Source: Desulfogranum mediterraneum DSM 13871
Lineage (GTDB): Bacteria; Desulfobacterota; Desulfobulbia; Desulfobulbales; Desulfobulbaceae
Reading direction: 5' to 3'
Assembly: GCF_000429965.1 (NCBI RefSeq)
Contig: NZ_AUCW01000012.1
Coordinates: 124,001-188,000, forward strand
DNA length: 64,000 bases
Shown here: piece by piece, positions 8,347 through 16,781 of the stretch
Numbering within the stretch: the first letter of the stretch is position 1
How the letters are laid out: each line of letters opens with the position of its first letter
The notes under the pieces: model-generated
What the model was told of the DNA's origin: nothing
Seen by the model: the letters and a program-made list of their open reading frames with translations, nothing else
Databases searched by the model: none
Program-made: the position numbers and the translations under genes

Positions 8347-9557
8347 TACTCTTTACAAAAGTGAGCGACCCCAACACTCCGAGCAGGAACTTTATTCCGC
8401 TCTTTATTCTCTTTGCCATTCTGATGGCGACCGGGATCTCCTTTGGTCTCCACGCACTCTACGTCGGCCATGACCATGTCTTCGGCACCTCCAGGGAGGT
8501 ACCCTGGGGTATCCTGATCACGCCCTACGTATTCTTTGCCTGCCTCTCCACCGGGCTATGCATCGTCTCCTCCTTGGGTCAGATCTTTCGGATCAAGGTC
8601 TTTGAGCCCATCGTCAACCGCACCGTCTTCCTGGCCCTGATCGCCATGGCCACCGGCCTGCTCTCCATTGCCCTGGAGTTGGAGAGCCCCTGGCGCATGG
8701 GGATCTTTGGTCTGCTCTCACCCAACCCCCTCTCCAATATCTGGTGGAAGAGTTCGATCTATACCATCTACCTGATCAGCATGACCTTTAACTTTCTCTT
8801 CCTGATCCTGCACCGGGCCTCCCTGGCCAGGGTGTTTGCGATCGTCGCCCTGATCGCAGTCACCGGCGGCAATCTCAACATGAACTCGGATATGGCCCTG
8901 CTGGGCTCCCGCGGTTTCTGGGCGGAAAACTATATGCCCCTGTTCTTCCTGCTGGTCTCCACCCTGACCGCCTGTTGCACGGCCATGGTCTTCACCTGGC
9001 TCAGCGACGTCATCCACGGCAGGAAGATGGATCGTGGCACCCGCAGCGCCATCCTGGTACTCGGCAAGATGACCCTGGCCCTGCTGGTGGGAAGCCTCTG
9101 CTTTGTGATCGTCAAGATAATCGGCGGCACCTGGACCCAATACACCCAGAATCCTGAAGCCATGCACCTGCTGGTCCGAGGTGACTTTGCCCTCAACTTC
9201 TGGGGCGGCGAGGTCTTCCTGGCCGTTCTCCTCCCCCTGGCCCTGCTGCTGATCAACATCAGGAGGCAGAGTATCGGCCTGTTGGTTGCTGGCGGGATCT
9301 GCTGCCTGGCCGGGATGGCCGTCACCTACTATGACCTGGTGATTGTCGGTCAGCTCATTCCCCACTTCCACCAGTATAATATCATCGACCTGCCCCAGTA
9401 CTACTCCTACAGCCCAAGCCTGCATGAGTACATGATCACCATGGGCGCGGTCTTCTTTTTCTTCACAGCAGTGGTCTTTGGGGAGATGGCCTTTAATACG
9501 GTGACAGCCAAGGAAAAGCTGGCCCTCAGCAGCAGAGAGGGCGCGATGACCAGTTAG
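8343..9557 (+). CDS. NrfD-type (polysulfide reductase-like) quinol-interacting membrane protein
   Basis: A 404-residue protein with about ten membrane helices and the NrfD/PsrC fold, typical in length. It carries the family-like segments GHDHVFGTSREVPWG near the start and ALELESPWRMG in the middle. Members exchange electrons with menaquinol or ubiquinol in the membrane and normally pair with an iron-sulfur protein (NrfC/DsrO type) and a catalytic subunit or multihaem cytochrome. None of these is encoded here; the only partners are the small protein and the degenerate sensor upstream, overlapping by 4 bp. It could therefore be an orphan quinone-linked module or a quinone-pool sensor. A strong terminator follows at 9586. 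Confidence 0.88.
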   Translation: MILFTKVSDPNTPSRNFIPLFILFAILMATGISFGLHALYVGHDHVFGTSREVPWGILITPYVFFACLSTGLCIVSSLGQIFRIKVFEPIVNRTVFLALIAMATGLLSIALELESPWRMGIFGLLSPNPLSNIWWKSSIYTIYLISMTFNFLFLILHRASLARVFAIVALIAVTGGNLNMNSDMALLGSRGFWAENYMPLFFLLVSTLTACCTAMVFTWLSDVIHGRKMDRGTRSAILVLGKMTLALLVGSLCFVIVKIIGGTWTQYTQNPEAMHLLVRGDFALNFWGGEVFLAVLLPLALLLINIRRQSIGLLVAGGICCLAGMAVTYYDLVIVGQLIPHFHQYNIIDLPQYYSYSPSLHEYMITMGAVFFFFTAVVFGEMAFNTVTAKEKLALSSREGAMTS

Positions 9558-9585
9558 CACGGTCACCGGCAGAGGACACCAAGGA

Positions 9586-9613
9586 GGGGCAGAGCAATAC
9601 TGCCCCTTTTTTT
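9586..9613 (+). terminator. rho-independent terminator after nrfD-like gene
   Basis: GGGGCAG (9586-9592), a 7-nt loop and CTGCCCC (9600-9606) are followed by seven T residues. It closes the operon that begins at the sigma54 promoter. Confidence 0.85.
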
Positions 9614-9679
9614 GGTTAAAAGCGAGGCCTTCTCAGAGAGAGCTGGCAGAACCCCTTTCAAACCCGCCAGGCAGGGGAG

Positions 9680-10411
9680 TCAGCGAGGCTCAAGCTCTTC
9701 GGCCAGTGCTCCATTCTTCATCTGGAAGACCCGCGCCCCAGGCTGACTCCGGTACAACTCCCGGTTATGGGTCACCACCACAAAGGTGGTTCCCTCCTGG
9801 TTCTTGGTCCGAAAAAAGGCGAGGATCTCAGCTTCGGTGGCCTCATCCAGGTCACCGGTGGGCTCGTCGGCCAGGATGAGCCGTGGCTCCGTGATAAAGG
9901 CACGGGCAATGGCCACCCTTCGCTGTTGGCCTCCGGACAGCTGGCCCGGATAGCAACGCAGTTTATCGCCCAGACCGACCTGCTCCAGCAGTTGGATGGC
10001 CTTCTGTCGCCCCTGCCCTCCCCCTAGCCCCTGGTTACCAGCCAAGCCCTCGCTGCTGCCGCAGGCAAAGCTCAGGGGTAAGAGCACATTTTCCAGAGCC
10101 GTCAAGGTGGAGATCAGGCTGGCAAACTGAAAGATAAAACCAATCTGCCGGTTTCTTATTGCCGAGATCTCCCGATCATTTCCCTGCCAGGGATTGACAC
10201 CGCTCAACACGACCTCGCCCTGATCGGCAGAGGTCAGGCCGCCGATCAGGCTGAGCAGGGTGGTTTTCCCGGAACCAGAGTGACCGAGAATGGTGATGAA
10301 CTCACCTGCCTGAACCTGAAGCTCAACCTGGGCAACGGCCTTGAAGGTCTGTTGCTCAACGGTATAGCGCTTGGAGAGTTGACGACAGTGGAGAAAGGGT
10401 TTGCTTTCCAT
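9680..10411 (-). CDS. ABC transporter ATP-binding protein, LolD/MacB type
   Basis: A 243-residue ATPase with Walker [10 protein letters not shown] (43-51), Q loop (FQFASLIS), signature LSGGQQRR (158-165), Walker B LILADEP and a D loop (GDLDE). It is of the MacB/LolD/FtsE class, which powers mechanotransmission or extrusion with FtsX-like permeases. A Gly-rich insertion (about 118-134) before the signature is not usual for the class. It is divergent from the propeller protein at 10753; its probable permease is at 12010 on the other strand. Splitting an ATPase and permease around a periplasmic protein suggests one functional set with the shared regulatory region 10412-10752. Confidence 0.88.
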   Translation of the reverse strand: MESKPFLHCRQLSKRYTVEQQTFKAVAQVELQVQAGEFITILGHSGSGKTTLLSLIGGLTSADQGEVVLSGVNPWQGNDREISAIRNRQIGFIFQFASLISTLTALENVLLPLSFACGSSEGLAGNQGLGGGQGRQKAIQLLEQVGLGDKLRCYPGQLSGGQQRRVAIARAFITEPRLILADEPTGDLDEATEAEILAFFRTKNQEGTTFVVVTHNRELYRSQPGARVFQMKNGALAEELEPR

Positions 10412-10415
10412 GGCA

Positions 10416-10435
10416 AAGGTGCTCGAAGGTGCTGT
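10416..10435. repeat. 10-bp direct repeat upstream of the ABC ATPase gene
   Basis: AAGGTGCTCG and AAGGTGCTGT lie head to tail just upstream of the ATPase start. Their GGTGCT core resembles the GGTGCTG unit of the enhancer array at 6787, so the same regulator may bind here. This is weak on its own. Confidence 0.35.
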
Positions 10436-10521
10436 CTTGGGTTATCGGACTGAGTGCAGGTCAGAAATAGGGACTGACCACCACCCGGAAAAGTGCCACA
10501 GCGTGGTTCTCCTGTTGTCTA

Positions 10522-10570
10522 TACCATGCTTTCGTGGTACAAGATACCACTATGTGGTATTTCTCATGCC
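10522..10570 (+). promoter_or_regulatory. operator-like palindromes and possible sigma54 promoter before the propeller gene
   Basis: Alternating half-sites occur at near-helical spacing: TACCAT (10522), GTGGTA (10534), TACCAC (10545) and GTGGTA (10554). ATACCAC-TAT-GTGGTAT (10544-10560) is a perfect 7-3-7 palindrome. The last half-site also starts a -24/-12-like element, TGGTATTTCTCATGCC (10555-10570), with GG and GC 12 bp apart, about 183 bp before the ATG at 10753. The region is shared with the divergent ATPase gene. The rest of 10412-10752 shows no gene. Confidence 0.45.
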
Positions 10571-10752
10571 CTGAATTCTTTTTTTTGGGAGGCACTGCGG
10601 AACCATCTTCCCCCCGAAAAAACAACCTGGCTCAGCGTTGTTCCGGCACTGCAACCGCAGTGACCGGTCTACATAACGTTTGCCGGGCAGCCCCTCCCCG
10701 GAGAGGGTTCCCGGCAACAAAAAGATGAAACTCTTTTAACGAGGAAACAAGT

Positions 10753-11904
10753 ATGATGGCAGGAAAAAGAGGTGTCTTGAGTGCACTGGCAGCGACGGCG
10801 ATTTTCTTGGGAGGTGCCGGAGTGGACACGGCCCTGGCGGAAAAGTACCAAGGCAGCATGTATGTTGCCGGCATGGGCGGCCACTTTGCCGATGCCACCG
10901 TGGTTATCGAGCCGGGCAAAGAGACCCCTATCACGGTGACCAATCTGGATAAACTGGATATCGGGGATGGCACCACCCACCCCACCCACGATGCCCGGAT
11001 CGACAACAAGAATCGCAATATCCTCTACTGGTCCACCTACAAACTCGATCCTGAGGCCGACAACAAGACCCATGTGGGCAAGACCGATCTGAAGACCGGG
11101 GAAGTGCTTCAGGACACCGCCCTGGCGGTCCCCAAGGGCGTACTCAATGCCGCGAAAAATTACTGCGCCTCCGGCCAGAGCGAAAAATATTTTTTCCCGA
11201 TCGCCATGACCAAGCCCGGTTATATCTCGGTGATCAACAAGGCTGACATGTCCCTGAAACACCAGGTCTTTCTGGAAGGGACCGAGGCAGACATCAAGAA
11301 ACCTTACAAGTACATGCATGGGATCAGCTCCCCGGACATGAAAGAGTTCCTGGTCACCCTCAACGAGTCGGATACCGAGGGCAAGGGCTATGGCACCACC
11401 GTGGGCAAGCTGCACCTGATCGTCCTGGATACCGAGGCCCTGGGTGAAGGCAAGGTCAAGGTCCTGCGCAAGGGCGTGATAACGGCCAACCCCAAGTCAT
11501 CCATCTCCTTCCGTCAATACTACTCCAATGACGGCAAGTATATTGCCAATGCCACCGGGGACATCCTCTTTATCATCGACGCCCAGACCCTGGAGGTGAT
11601 CGACGCAGAGACGGTCTCGCCGCTGGAGCAGCTCCACGATGCCATCTTTACTCCGGATGACAAGTACGTTGTCGCCACCTCCCGGACCAAGCGGGTCAGG
11701 GCCGGGGTAACTCCCAAGAATCCGAAAAAGCCCAGTGGGGATGAATTCCTGATGGATGGGGAACTCAAGCTCTATGATGTCAGCCAGGGCAAGTTTGTCG
11801 GTAAATCAGCCTCGGTCTGTCTCTCCTGCCACGATGAGGAACTGGGAACCGACGAAGATGCCCCCCATGCGGTGCTCTGTGGGCTGGATACCAACTGGGA
11901 CTGA
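10753..11904 (+). CDS. periplasmic beta-propeller (YncE/cytochrome d1-like) protein with one C-terminal CxxCH haem site
   Basis: A 383-residue protein with a Sec signal peptide (probable cleavage after ALA near residue 29). It has repeated propeller-blade features (for example SNDGKYIANATGDILFIIDAQT and FTPDDKYVVATSR, each a strand-turn-strand with a DGK or DDK turn). A single haem-c motif CLSCH (356-360) lies close to the C-terminus, with further Cys at about 137 and 376. It looks like an electron-transfer or metabolite-binding propeller related in fold to NirF/NirN or YncE proteins; substrate unknown. GAGGAAA precedes the ATG at good distance. The ABC permease follows 105 bp later and the ATPase is divergent, so a joint task in periplasmic transport or haem/cofactor handling is plausible. 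Confidence 0.75.
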   Translation: MMAGKRGVLSALAATAIFLGGAGVDTALAEKYQGSMYVAGMGGHFADATVVIEPGKETPITVTNLDKLDIGDGTTHPTHDARIDNKNRNILYWSTYKLDPEADNKTHVGKTDLKTGEVLQDTALAVPKGVLNAAKNYCASGQSEKYFFPIAMTKPGYISVINKADMSLKHQVFLEGTEADIKKPYKYMHGISSPDMKEFLVTLNESDTEGKGYGTTVGKLHLIVLDTEALGEGKVKVLRKGVITANPKSSISFRQYYSNDGKYIANATGDILFIIDAQTLEVIDAETVSPLEQLHDAIFTPDDKYVVATSRTKRVRAGVTPKNPKKPSGDEFLMDGELKLYDVSQGKFVGKSASVCLSCHDEELGTDEDAPHAVLCGLDTNWD

Positions 11905-11938
11905 ACGTTCGCCCGGTGAAAAAAATTACACTCCATAT

Positions 11939-11962
11939 CCCGGAGGCCTTCAGGCCTCCGGG
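11939..11962. terminator. perfect 10-bp GC stem-loop between propeller and permease genes
   Basis: CCCGGAGGCC, loop TTCA, GGCCTCCGGG, 35 bp after the propeller stop. No T-run follows on either strand. It is more likely an mRNA 3'-end stabiliser or partial attenuator within an operon than a full terminator. Confidence 0.5.
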
Positions 11963-12009
11963 TATATCCCCTGCGCTTGCGCTCCCCAACTCCTGCGGGC
12001 CGACCTGCC

Positions 12010-13203
12010 ATGGCAACTTCCCAGATCTCCCTCCTCCAGTTTGCCTGGAAAAGCGTTTCCAGAAAAATTTTCAGAAATATCGTTCTGATCCTCACCGTCT
12101 CCGGCCTGGTCTGCCTGCTGGTCTTTGCCCTGCTCTTTAAGAAGACCGTGACCGATGATATCCAGCGGGCCGGCCAACGGCTGGGGGCGGACATCGTGAT
12201 TGTGCCGGCCAAGGCCCAGACCATGGCTGAGGAGTTTATCCTGGAGAGCAAGGAGAAGACCTTTTATATGGATGACTTTCTGATCACGGCCCTGACCGAC
12301 CTGGAGGGAATCAGGCAGTTGAACAGCCATATCTATCTCGACACCCTGGATGCCGAGTGCTGCTCCATCGATGCCGGTCAGGTGATTGTCTTTGACTCCG
12401 GAAAGGATTTTGTGGTGGCCCCCTGGCTGGCGGAAAACAGTCCCGCAATCCTGGGCAGAAACGAGATCCTGGTGGGCAGCTACGTCTATGAGTATCTGGG
12501 ACTGATGAATACGGCCGCCCTCTTTGGTCAGGACGTCAAGGTGGTCGGCCATCTCAAGGAGACCGGAACCGGGCTGGACCACGGCCTCTTTCTGGACCGC
12601 TCCTCCTTTGCTGAAATTTCACCGGCCATCCTGGCCAACTACAGACCGGGAACCACCTCCATCCTCTTTCTCAAGCTGGAACCGGGATATGAGCTCACCG
12701 AGATGGTTGCCAAGATCAGGGACATCAATCCGAAGGTGGGAATCATGACCCGTGGCTCCATCGGTGCCGATGTACGCTCGACCCTGGCCGACATGATCAA
12801 AATCTTTGCCATCACCATCCTGATCGCAGCAATCCTGGCTGCCCTGATGGCCTGGTCCACCTTCACCGCCATTGCCAACGAACGCCGACGGGAGATAGGG
12901 GTCCTCCGGGCCCTGGGTGCCCGCAAGGTCCAGATCATCAGGCTGTTTCTGATCGAGGCCGGGATCATTGCCCTCTGTGGCGGGATTATCGGCGTGGCCC
13001 TGGGCCACTGGCTGACCTTTTTCGTTGGCAGCGACTTTCATCTGCTCAGCAGACTCGACGCTGAATCGGTCTTTTCTTTGGCCAGCCTGCTGGTCAGCGC
13101 AATGGCCCTGCTGATCGGAGTCCTGGTCTGCTTCACCGGGGCCCTGATCCCCATCCTCAGGATATCCACCCGTGACCCGCTGCAGACCATTCAGGGACAG
13201 TGA
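12010..13203 (+). CDS. ABC transporter permease, FtsX/MacB/LolC type
   Basis: A 397-residue permease with the classic layout: one N-terminal helix (about 20-43), a large periplasmic domain (about 45-250, MacB_PCD-like) and three C-terminal helices (from about 260, ending at about 385). It has the FtsX coupling motif NERRREIGVLRALGARKVQI. The family moves substrates between inner membrane and periplasm by mechanotransmission rather than by a membrane channel. The ATG at 12010 is chosen because the N-terminal amphipathic region and helix start there. It lies downstream of the propeller protein; the ATPase at 9680-10411 is the obvious partner. Confidence 0.87.
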   Translation: MATSQISLLQFAWKSVSRKIFRNIVLILTVSGLVCLLVFALLFKKTVTDDIQRAGQRLGADIVIVPAKAQTMAEEFILESKEKTFYMDDFLITALTDLEGIRQLNSHIYLDTLDAECCSIDAGQVIVFDSGKDFVVAPWLAENSPAILGRNEILVGSYVYEYLGLMNTAALFGQDVKVVGHLKETGTGLDHGLFLDRSSFAEISPAILANYRPGTTSILFLKLEPGYELTEMVAKIRDINPKVGIMTRGSIGADVRSTLADMIKIFAITILIAAILAALMAWSTFTAIANERRREIGVLRALGARKVQIIRLFLIEAGIIALCGGIIGVALGHWLTFFVGSDFHLLSRLDAESVFSLASLLVSAMALLIGVLVCFTGALIPILRISTRDPLQTIQGQ

Positions 13204-13331
13204 TCCTGGGCCGGGCCACCCCGCGGAACCAAGTTCCTGCAAACATCCCCTACCTCGGCCAGACCGGTCCTTGTGTACGCCCCTGACATCCCCTCCAAAA
13301 ACCGGAAAAGAAGCTGACCTGGACCGAGTGA

Positions 13332-14405
13332 TCATTCACTGCCCTGGTCGTGTTCCGCGGCAAGCAGCTGCGCCTTGCGCTCCACCCCCCAGCGATAGCC
13401 GCCCAAACCACCCCCCTTGGCGACTACCCGGTGACAGGGGATGGCCACGGCCAGTTTGTTGGCAGCGCAGGCCGAGGCCACGGCCCGCACTGCCCTGGGA
13501 CGACCGATCTCCCGGGCCACCTCACTGTAGCTCCGGGTTTCACCGGGTTGAATCCGGCGCAAACTCTCCCAGACCTGCTGTTGAAAGACTGTACCCTGGA
13601 TATCCAGGGGAAGGTCGATCCCCCTGGCCGGGGCATTGATCCCGGCAATCACCTCCTGGAGCAGGACCGCAAAGCCTGCCTCCCCCTGCTGCAATCTGGC
13701 CTGGGGAAACCTGCGCCGGAGTTGCCCGGGAAGGCTGCTCGGCTCCTCTCCAAATTCAATGGCACAGACCCCCTTTTCGGTGCTCGCGACAATGACCCAG
13801 CCCAGAAAACTCTGGGCGATCCCGTAGTGGATGGAGACACCTGCACCACCTGCCCGATACTCCTTGGGCAACATGGCCAGCTGATCCTTCTCTTTATCAT
13901 AGGCGCCACTGGTAGAAGAAAAGCCGGCCGCATAGATCGCCTCTGTCACCGGACTACCTGTCTGCAGCTGTTCCTTAAAACGCCGTGAGCGGTGGGCTGC
14001 TGCGTACTGTTTGGGACTCACGCCCACCAGGCGCTTAAAGAGGCGTTGAAAGTAGGACGGGCTCAAGCCGGCCCCCTGCGCCAATTCCGCCAAGGTGAGT
14101 GGCCCCTCACTGGCCTCGATGCGCCTGCAGGCAGCGACGATCTTCTTCTCCAGCTGCTGCTCTTTGGAGGCAGTCCCTGGGCGGCATCTCCTGCAGGCCC
14201 GATATCCGCCGGTTTCTGCGGCCTCAATGGTGCGGAAAAATTCCACATTGTGCCGCTTCGGCAGCCTGGAGGAGCAACTTGGCCGGCAGAAGATACCGGT
14301 GGTTTTCACCCCATAGTAAAACCGGCCGTCAGCGCCCCGGTCCCGCTCGACCACGGCCTGCCAGCGACGCTCATCATCAGGGTATGGCTGCTTGGTGTCC
14401 ATCAT
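13332..14405 (-). CDS. ada: bifunctional Ada: methyl-sensing transcription regulator and O6-methylguanine-DNA methyltransferase
   Basis: A 357-residue protein with all three Ada parts. The N-terminal zinc domain repairs methyl phosphotriesters (GIFCRPSCSSRLPKRHNVEFF and a CRRCRP pair). An AraC-type helix-turn-helix follows (about 85-180, SPSYFQRLFKRLVGVSPKQY). The C-terminal methyltransferase has the suicide Cys in IPCHRVV and the RAVASACAANKLA segment. It removes alkyl groups from DNA and, once methylated, activates repair genes. It stands alone, convergent with the ABC permease gene and in the same direction as the DMT exporter behind it. Confidence 0.95.
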   Translation of the reverse strand: MMDTKQPYPDDERRWQAVVERDRGADGRFYYGVKTTGIFCRPSCSSRLPKRHNVEFFRTIEAAETGGYRACRRCRPGTASKEQQLEKKIVAACRRIEASEGPLTLAELAQGAGLSPSYFQRLFKRLVGVSPKQYAAAHRSRRFKEQLQTGSPVTEAIYAAGFSSTSGAYDKEKDQLAMLPKEYRAGGAGVSIHYGIAQSFLGWVIVASTEKGVCAIEFGEEPSSLPGQLRRRFPQARLQQGEAGFAVLLQEVIAGINAPARGIDLPLDIQGTVFQQQVWESLRRIQPGETRSYSEVAREIGRPRAVRAVASACAANKLAVAIPCHRVVAKGGGLGGYRWGVERKAQLLAAEHDQGSE

Positions 14406-14444
14406 CAGCTCCTCAACGCTTGTCTTTGCCCCGCAAACAATCCA

Positions 14445-15383
14445 CTAGCCGACGCTTTGGCCTGGCCGGATGGCCATCAGCCTGGTCCAAAGCCTGCCAT
14501 CAATGGCCAGCAAACCGATGCTGATCAAACCCATCCCCAGATAATGCTGCGGTTCCAGCTGTTCTCCAAGGAATACACCGCCCAGCAGGATCGCACTTAC
14601 CGGAACAAGGAGGGTCACCAGCAGTACGTTGGTTGCACCGGCGCCGGCAAGGATACGGAAGTAAATCAGATACGCCAGGGCAGTGGAGACCATGGCCAGG
14701 CCGGCGAGGGCGGCCCATACCTGGCCCCCGGGCATCGGCAGACTGAAGGGAGTATCTATCACCAGGGCCACGGGAAACAGCATGATCGTGGAGGCCGTAA
14801 CCTGACCGCTGGCAGTAACCAGAGGTTGTACTCCCAGTCGCTTGAAACGGCGGCCATAGATCCCTGCCAGGGCATAGGAAACGGCCGCTGCCAGTACGGC
14901 CAGTTGGGCAGAACCGTGTTCCCCTATCCCCAACAGGGTTTCCTGGCCGATCATGATGATCACCCCGCCCAGACCGATCGCCACCCCAAAGAATTTTAAG
15001 CGGCTCAGCCGTTCATCCCGGGTCAGGAAGTGGGCGGCGATCACCGTAAAAAGCGGGGTGGTGGCATTGAGGATTGCAGCCAGGCCGCTGGCAATCTGGG
15101 TCTGTCCCCAGACAATCAGGGTAAAGGGCAGCACATTGTTCAACAGCCCCATCCCAAAAAAAGCCAACCAAACGCTTCTGCTCCTGGGTAGGCGCAAACC
15201 GGAGCACTGCACCACCACCAGCAGGGCAAGGGCAGCCAAACCGACGCGCAGCGCCACGATGGTCAATGGGGGCAAGGCTTCCACGGCCACCCCGACAAAG
15301 AAAAAAGAGCCCCCCAAAAAAATGGAGAGCACTATCAGCAACAGCCACTCATACGGGGTCATGGATTGGACTTCAGGGTTCAT
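14445..15383 (-). CDS. DMT-superfamily EamA transporter
   Basis: A 312-residue inner-membrane protein with ten predicted helices in two EamA repeats (for example FFFVGVAVEALPPLTIVALRVGLA and the second-half motif ALAYLIYFRILAGAGATNVLL). Members export amino acids, purines or other metabolites; the substrate is not predictable. AGGAGG sits just before the ATG at 15383; a GTG one codon earlier is less likely. It is followed 39 bp later by ada in the same direction, so the two may be co-transcribed. Confidence 0.88.
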   Translation of the reverse strand: MNPEVQSMTPYEWLLLIVLSIFLGGSFFFVGVAVEALPPLTIVALRVGLAALALLVVVQCSGLRLPRSRSVWLAFFGMGLLNNVLPFTLIVWGQTQIASGLAAILNATTPLFTVIAAHFLTRDERLSRLKFFGVAIGLGGVIIMIGQETLLGIGEHGSAQLAVLAAAVSYALAGIYGRRFKRLGVQPLVTASGQVTASTIMLFPVALVIDTPFSLPMPGGQVWAALAGLAMVSTALAYLIYFRILAGAGATNVLLVTLLVPVSAILLGGVFLGEQLEPQHYLGMGLISIGLLAIDGRLWTRLMAIRPGQSVG

Positions 15384-15551
15384 CACTCCTCCTCTCTTGA
15401 TCGAATTGATGAACAGAGTATAGAAAATCCCCAGAAAGAAACACTCTGATTCTTGCGCTCCAATTCAATCTTCTCCGGACAGGGGCAGAGTTCCCTGCAG
15501 GGTATCTCGCCCACCTTCTCAACAGCAAAGTGATCAGAGGTGAACCCTGCT

Positions 15552-15977
15552 CTATGGCTGCTCCGGAATCACCACCTTGGCCAGGGTGCGATTAAGCCAC
15601 TGCCTGGGGAAGGTTTCATAGCAAAGGAGGTAACAGCCCACGGCCAGAGAGGAGAGCAGGAAGAGAGGATCAGGCCCGACATCCACTGGGGAAGCTCCCG
15701 AAAGAGGGGAGCAATGACCGCCGAGCCATAGTGCAGGTGGAGGATTACGGCCGTGGCCAGGATGGTGGTGGGAAAGGCGGAGAACAGTTCTGACCAGCGA
15801 GGCCCCACCATTGCTGCAGTGCCGGTAACCAGCAGAATGATCAGGGCCGCAGCCAGGGCACGATACCCCAGGATCAGGGGGCTCTGCCGTATATTCTGCC
15901 GGCCGCCCTCTGAACTGCCGCAAGCCAGGCGAAACAGCAACGAGAAGTAAAGAGCCGTAGCCAATTTTCCGGGCCAT
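15552..15977 (-). pseudogene. decayed membrane-protein gene (frameshifted)
   Basis: Neither of two overlapping frames gives a whole protein, but joined they read like a small membrane protein. One frame gives ALYFSLLFRLACG, a hydrophobic helix LAAALIILLVTGTAAMVG and PRWSELFSAFPTTILATAVI down to about 15690. The other continues with FLLSSLAVGCYLLCYETFP. A frameshift near 15690 and the loss of a clear upstream start mark it as a remnant. The phrase GPRWSELFSAFP resembles conserved small membrane proteins of unknown function, which I cannot name with confidence. The gap 15384-15551 shows nothing else. Confidence 0.4.
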
Positions 15978-16095
15978 TCAGACGGCAGGAATCAGCAGGG
16001 AAAGACCGGCCAGAAACAAGCGACCCGACCCTTTTCAGAAAAACTGTTCTCACGGCTTCACCGCACTTACCCGGCGGCAAGAACATGCCATCCTC

Positions 16096-16758
16096 TCAGG
16101 CAGGACGCTGATAGACTGCAAAAAAGTGGGGAACCGGGGGATCCTGATCATCGTCATAGGCGCTGAAGTGGAGTTCAATCAAGCCCTCAGCTCGAAAACC
16201 ATTAATTTCCTGCCGGTCCAGTGGCACGGGAAAACCATCCGCCTGATCATCGCCCTCCCTGCTGCGACAGGAAACGAGCAGGCTTCCTCCAGGAGCAAGC
16301 AGTGCGGCAATAGCCTTAACAGCCCGAACGCGGTTTTCACCGCTAAGAATCTGAATGGTATTACACTCGTAGACCAGATCAAAGGAACCGTACCAGTCCC
16401 TAGGCGGAGAAAACAGATCTACAACCTGATAATCGACACGACTGTCTGGGTATCTCTGCCGACACATACCGATGGCCGAGCGAGATATATCAAAGGCCGT
16501 AACCTGGTAGCCCTGCTCCGACAAGGCCTCTGCATCGTCACCCAGGCCACAACCAATGGTCAGCGCACTGCACTCTGCCGATGAGGGATGCGCCTGAATC
16601 CAGGCCAAGAGCAGGGGGTTCGGCTTGAGGTCAGCCCAATATATCTTGCTGACATCACCCCCTGCACGGGTGTAAAACTCGTCAAACCATCCATCCGGGT
16701 CCCCCTTGTCGGCATAGCGCTTGGCAAGTCGCTGGGTGGCACGTTTCGGATCGTCCAT
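16096..16758 (-). CDS. class I SAM-dependent methyltransferase (thiopurine-methyltransferase-like)
   Basis: A 220-residue cytosolic protein with SAM-binding motif I as LTIGCGLGDDAEAL, motif II acidic (VTAFDISRSAI), motif III (YQVVDLF) and motif IV (SFDLVYECNTIQ). The order and the N-terminal WADLKPNP segment resemble TPMT/TehB-like small-molecule methyltransferases that act on S, Se or Te acceptors. A GGAG lies 7 bp before the ATG. It follows the FAD oxidoreductase gene by 23 bp, so both are probably one transcript and may modify one small molecule. The substrate is unknown. Confidence 0.82.
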   Translation of the reverse strand: MDDPKRATQRLAKRYADKGDPDGWFDEFYTRAGGDVSKIYWADLKPNPLLLAWIQAHPSSAECSALTIGCGLGDDAEALSEQGYQVTAFDISRSAIGMCRQRYPDSRVDYQVVDLFSPPRDWYGSFDLVYECNTIQILSGENRVRAVKAIAALLAPGGSLLVSCRSREGDDQADGFPVPLDRQEINGFRAEGLIELHFSAYDDDQDPPVPHFFAVYQRPA

Positions 16759-16781
16759 ACAGGATCTCCAGATATCTAGGC

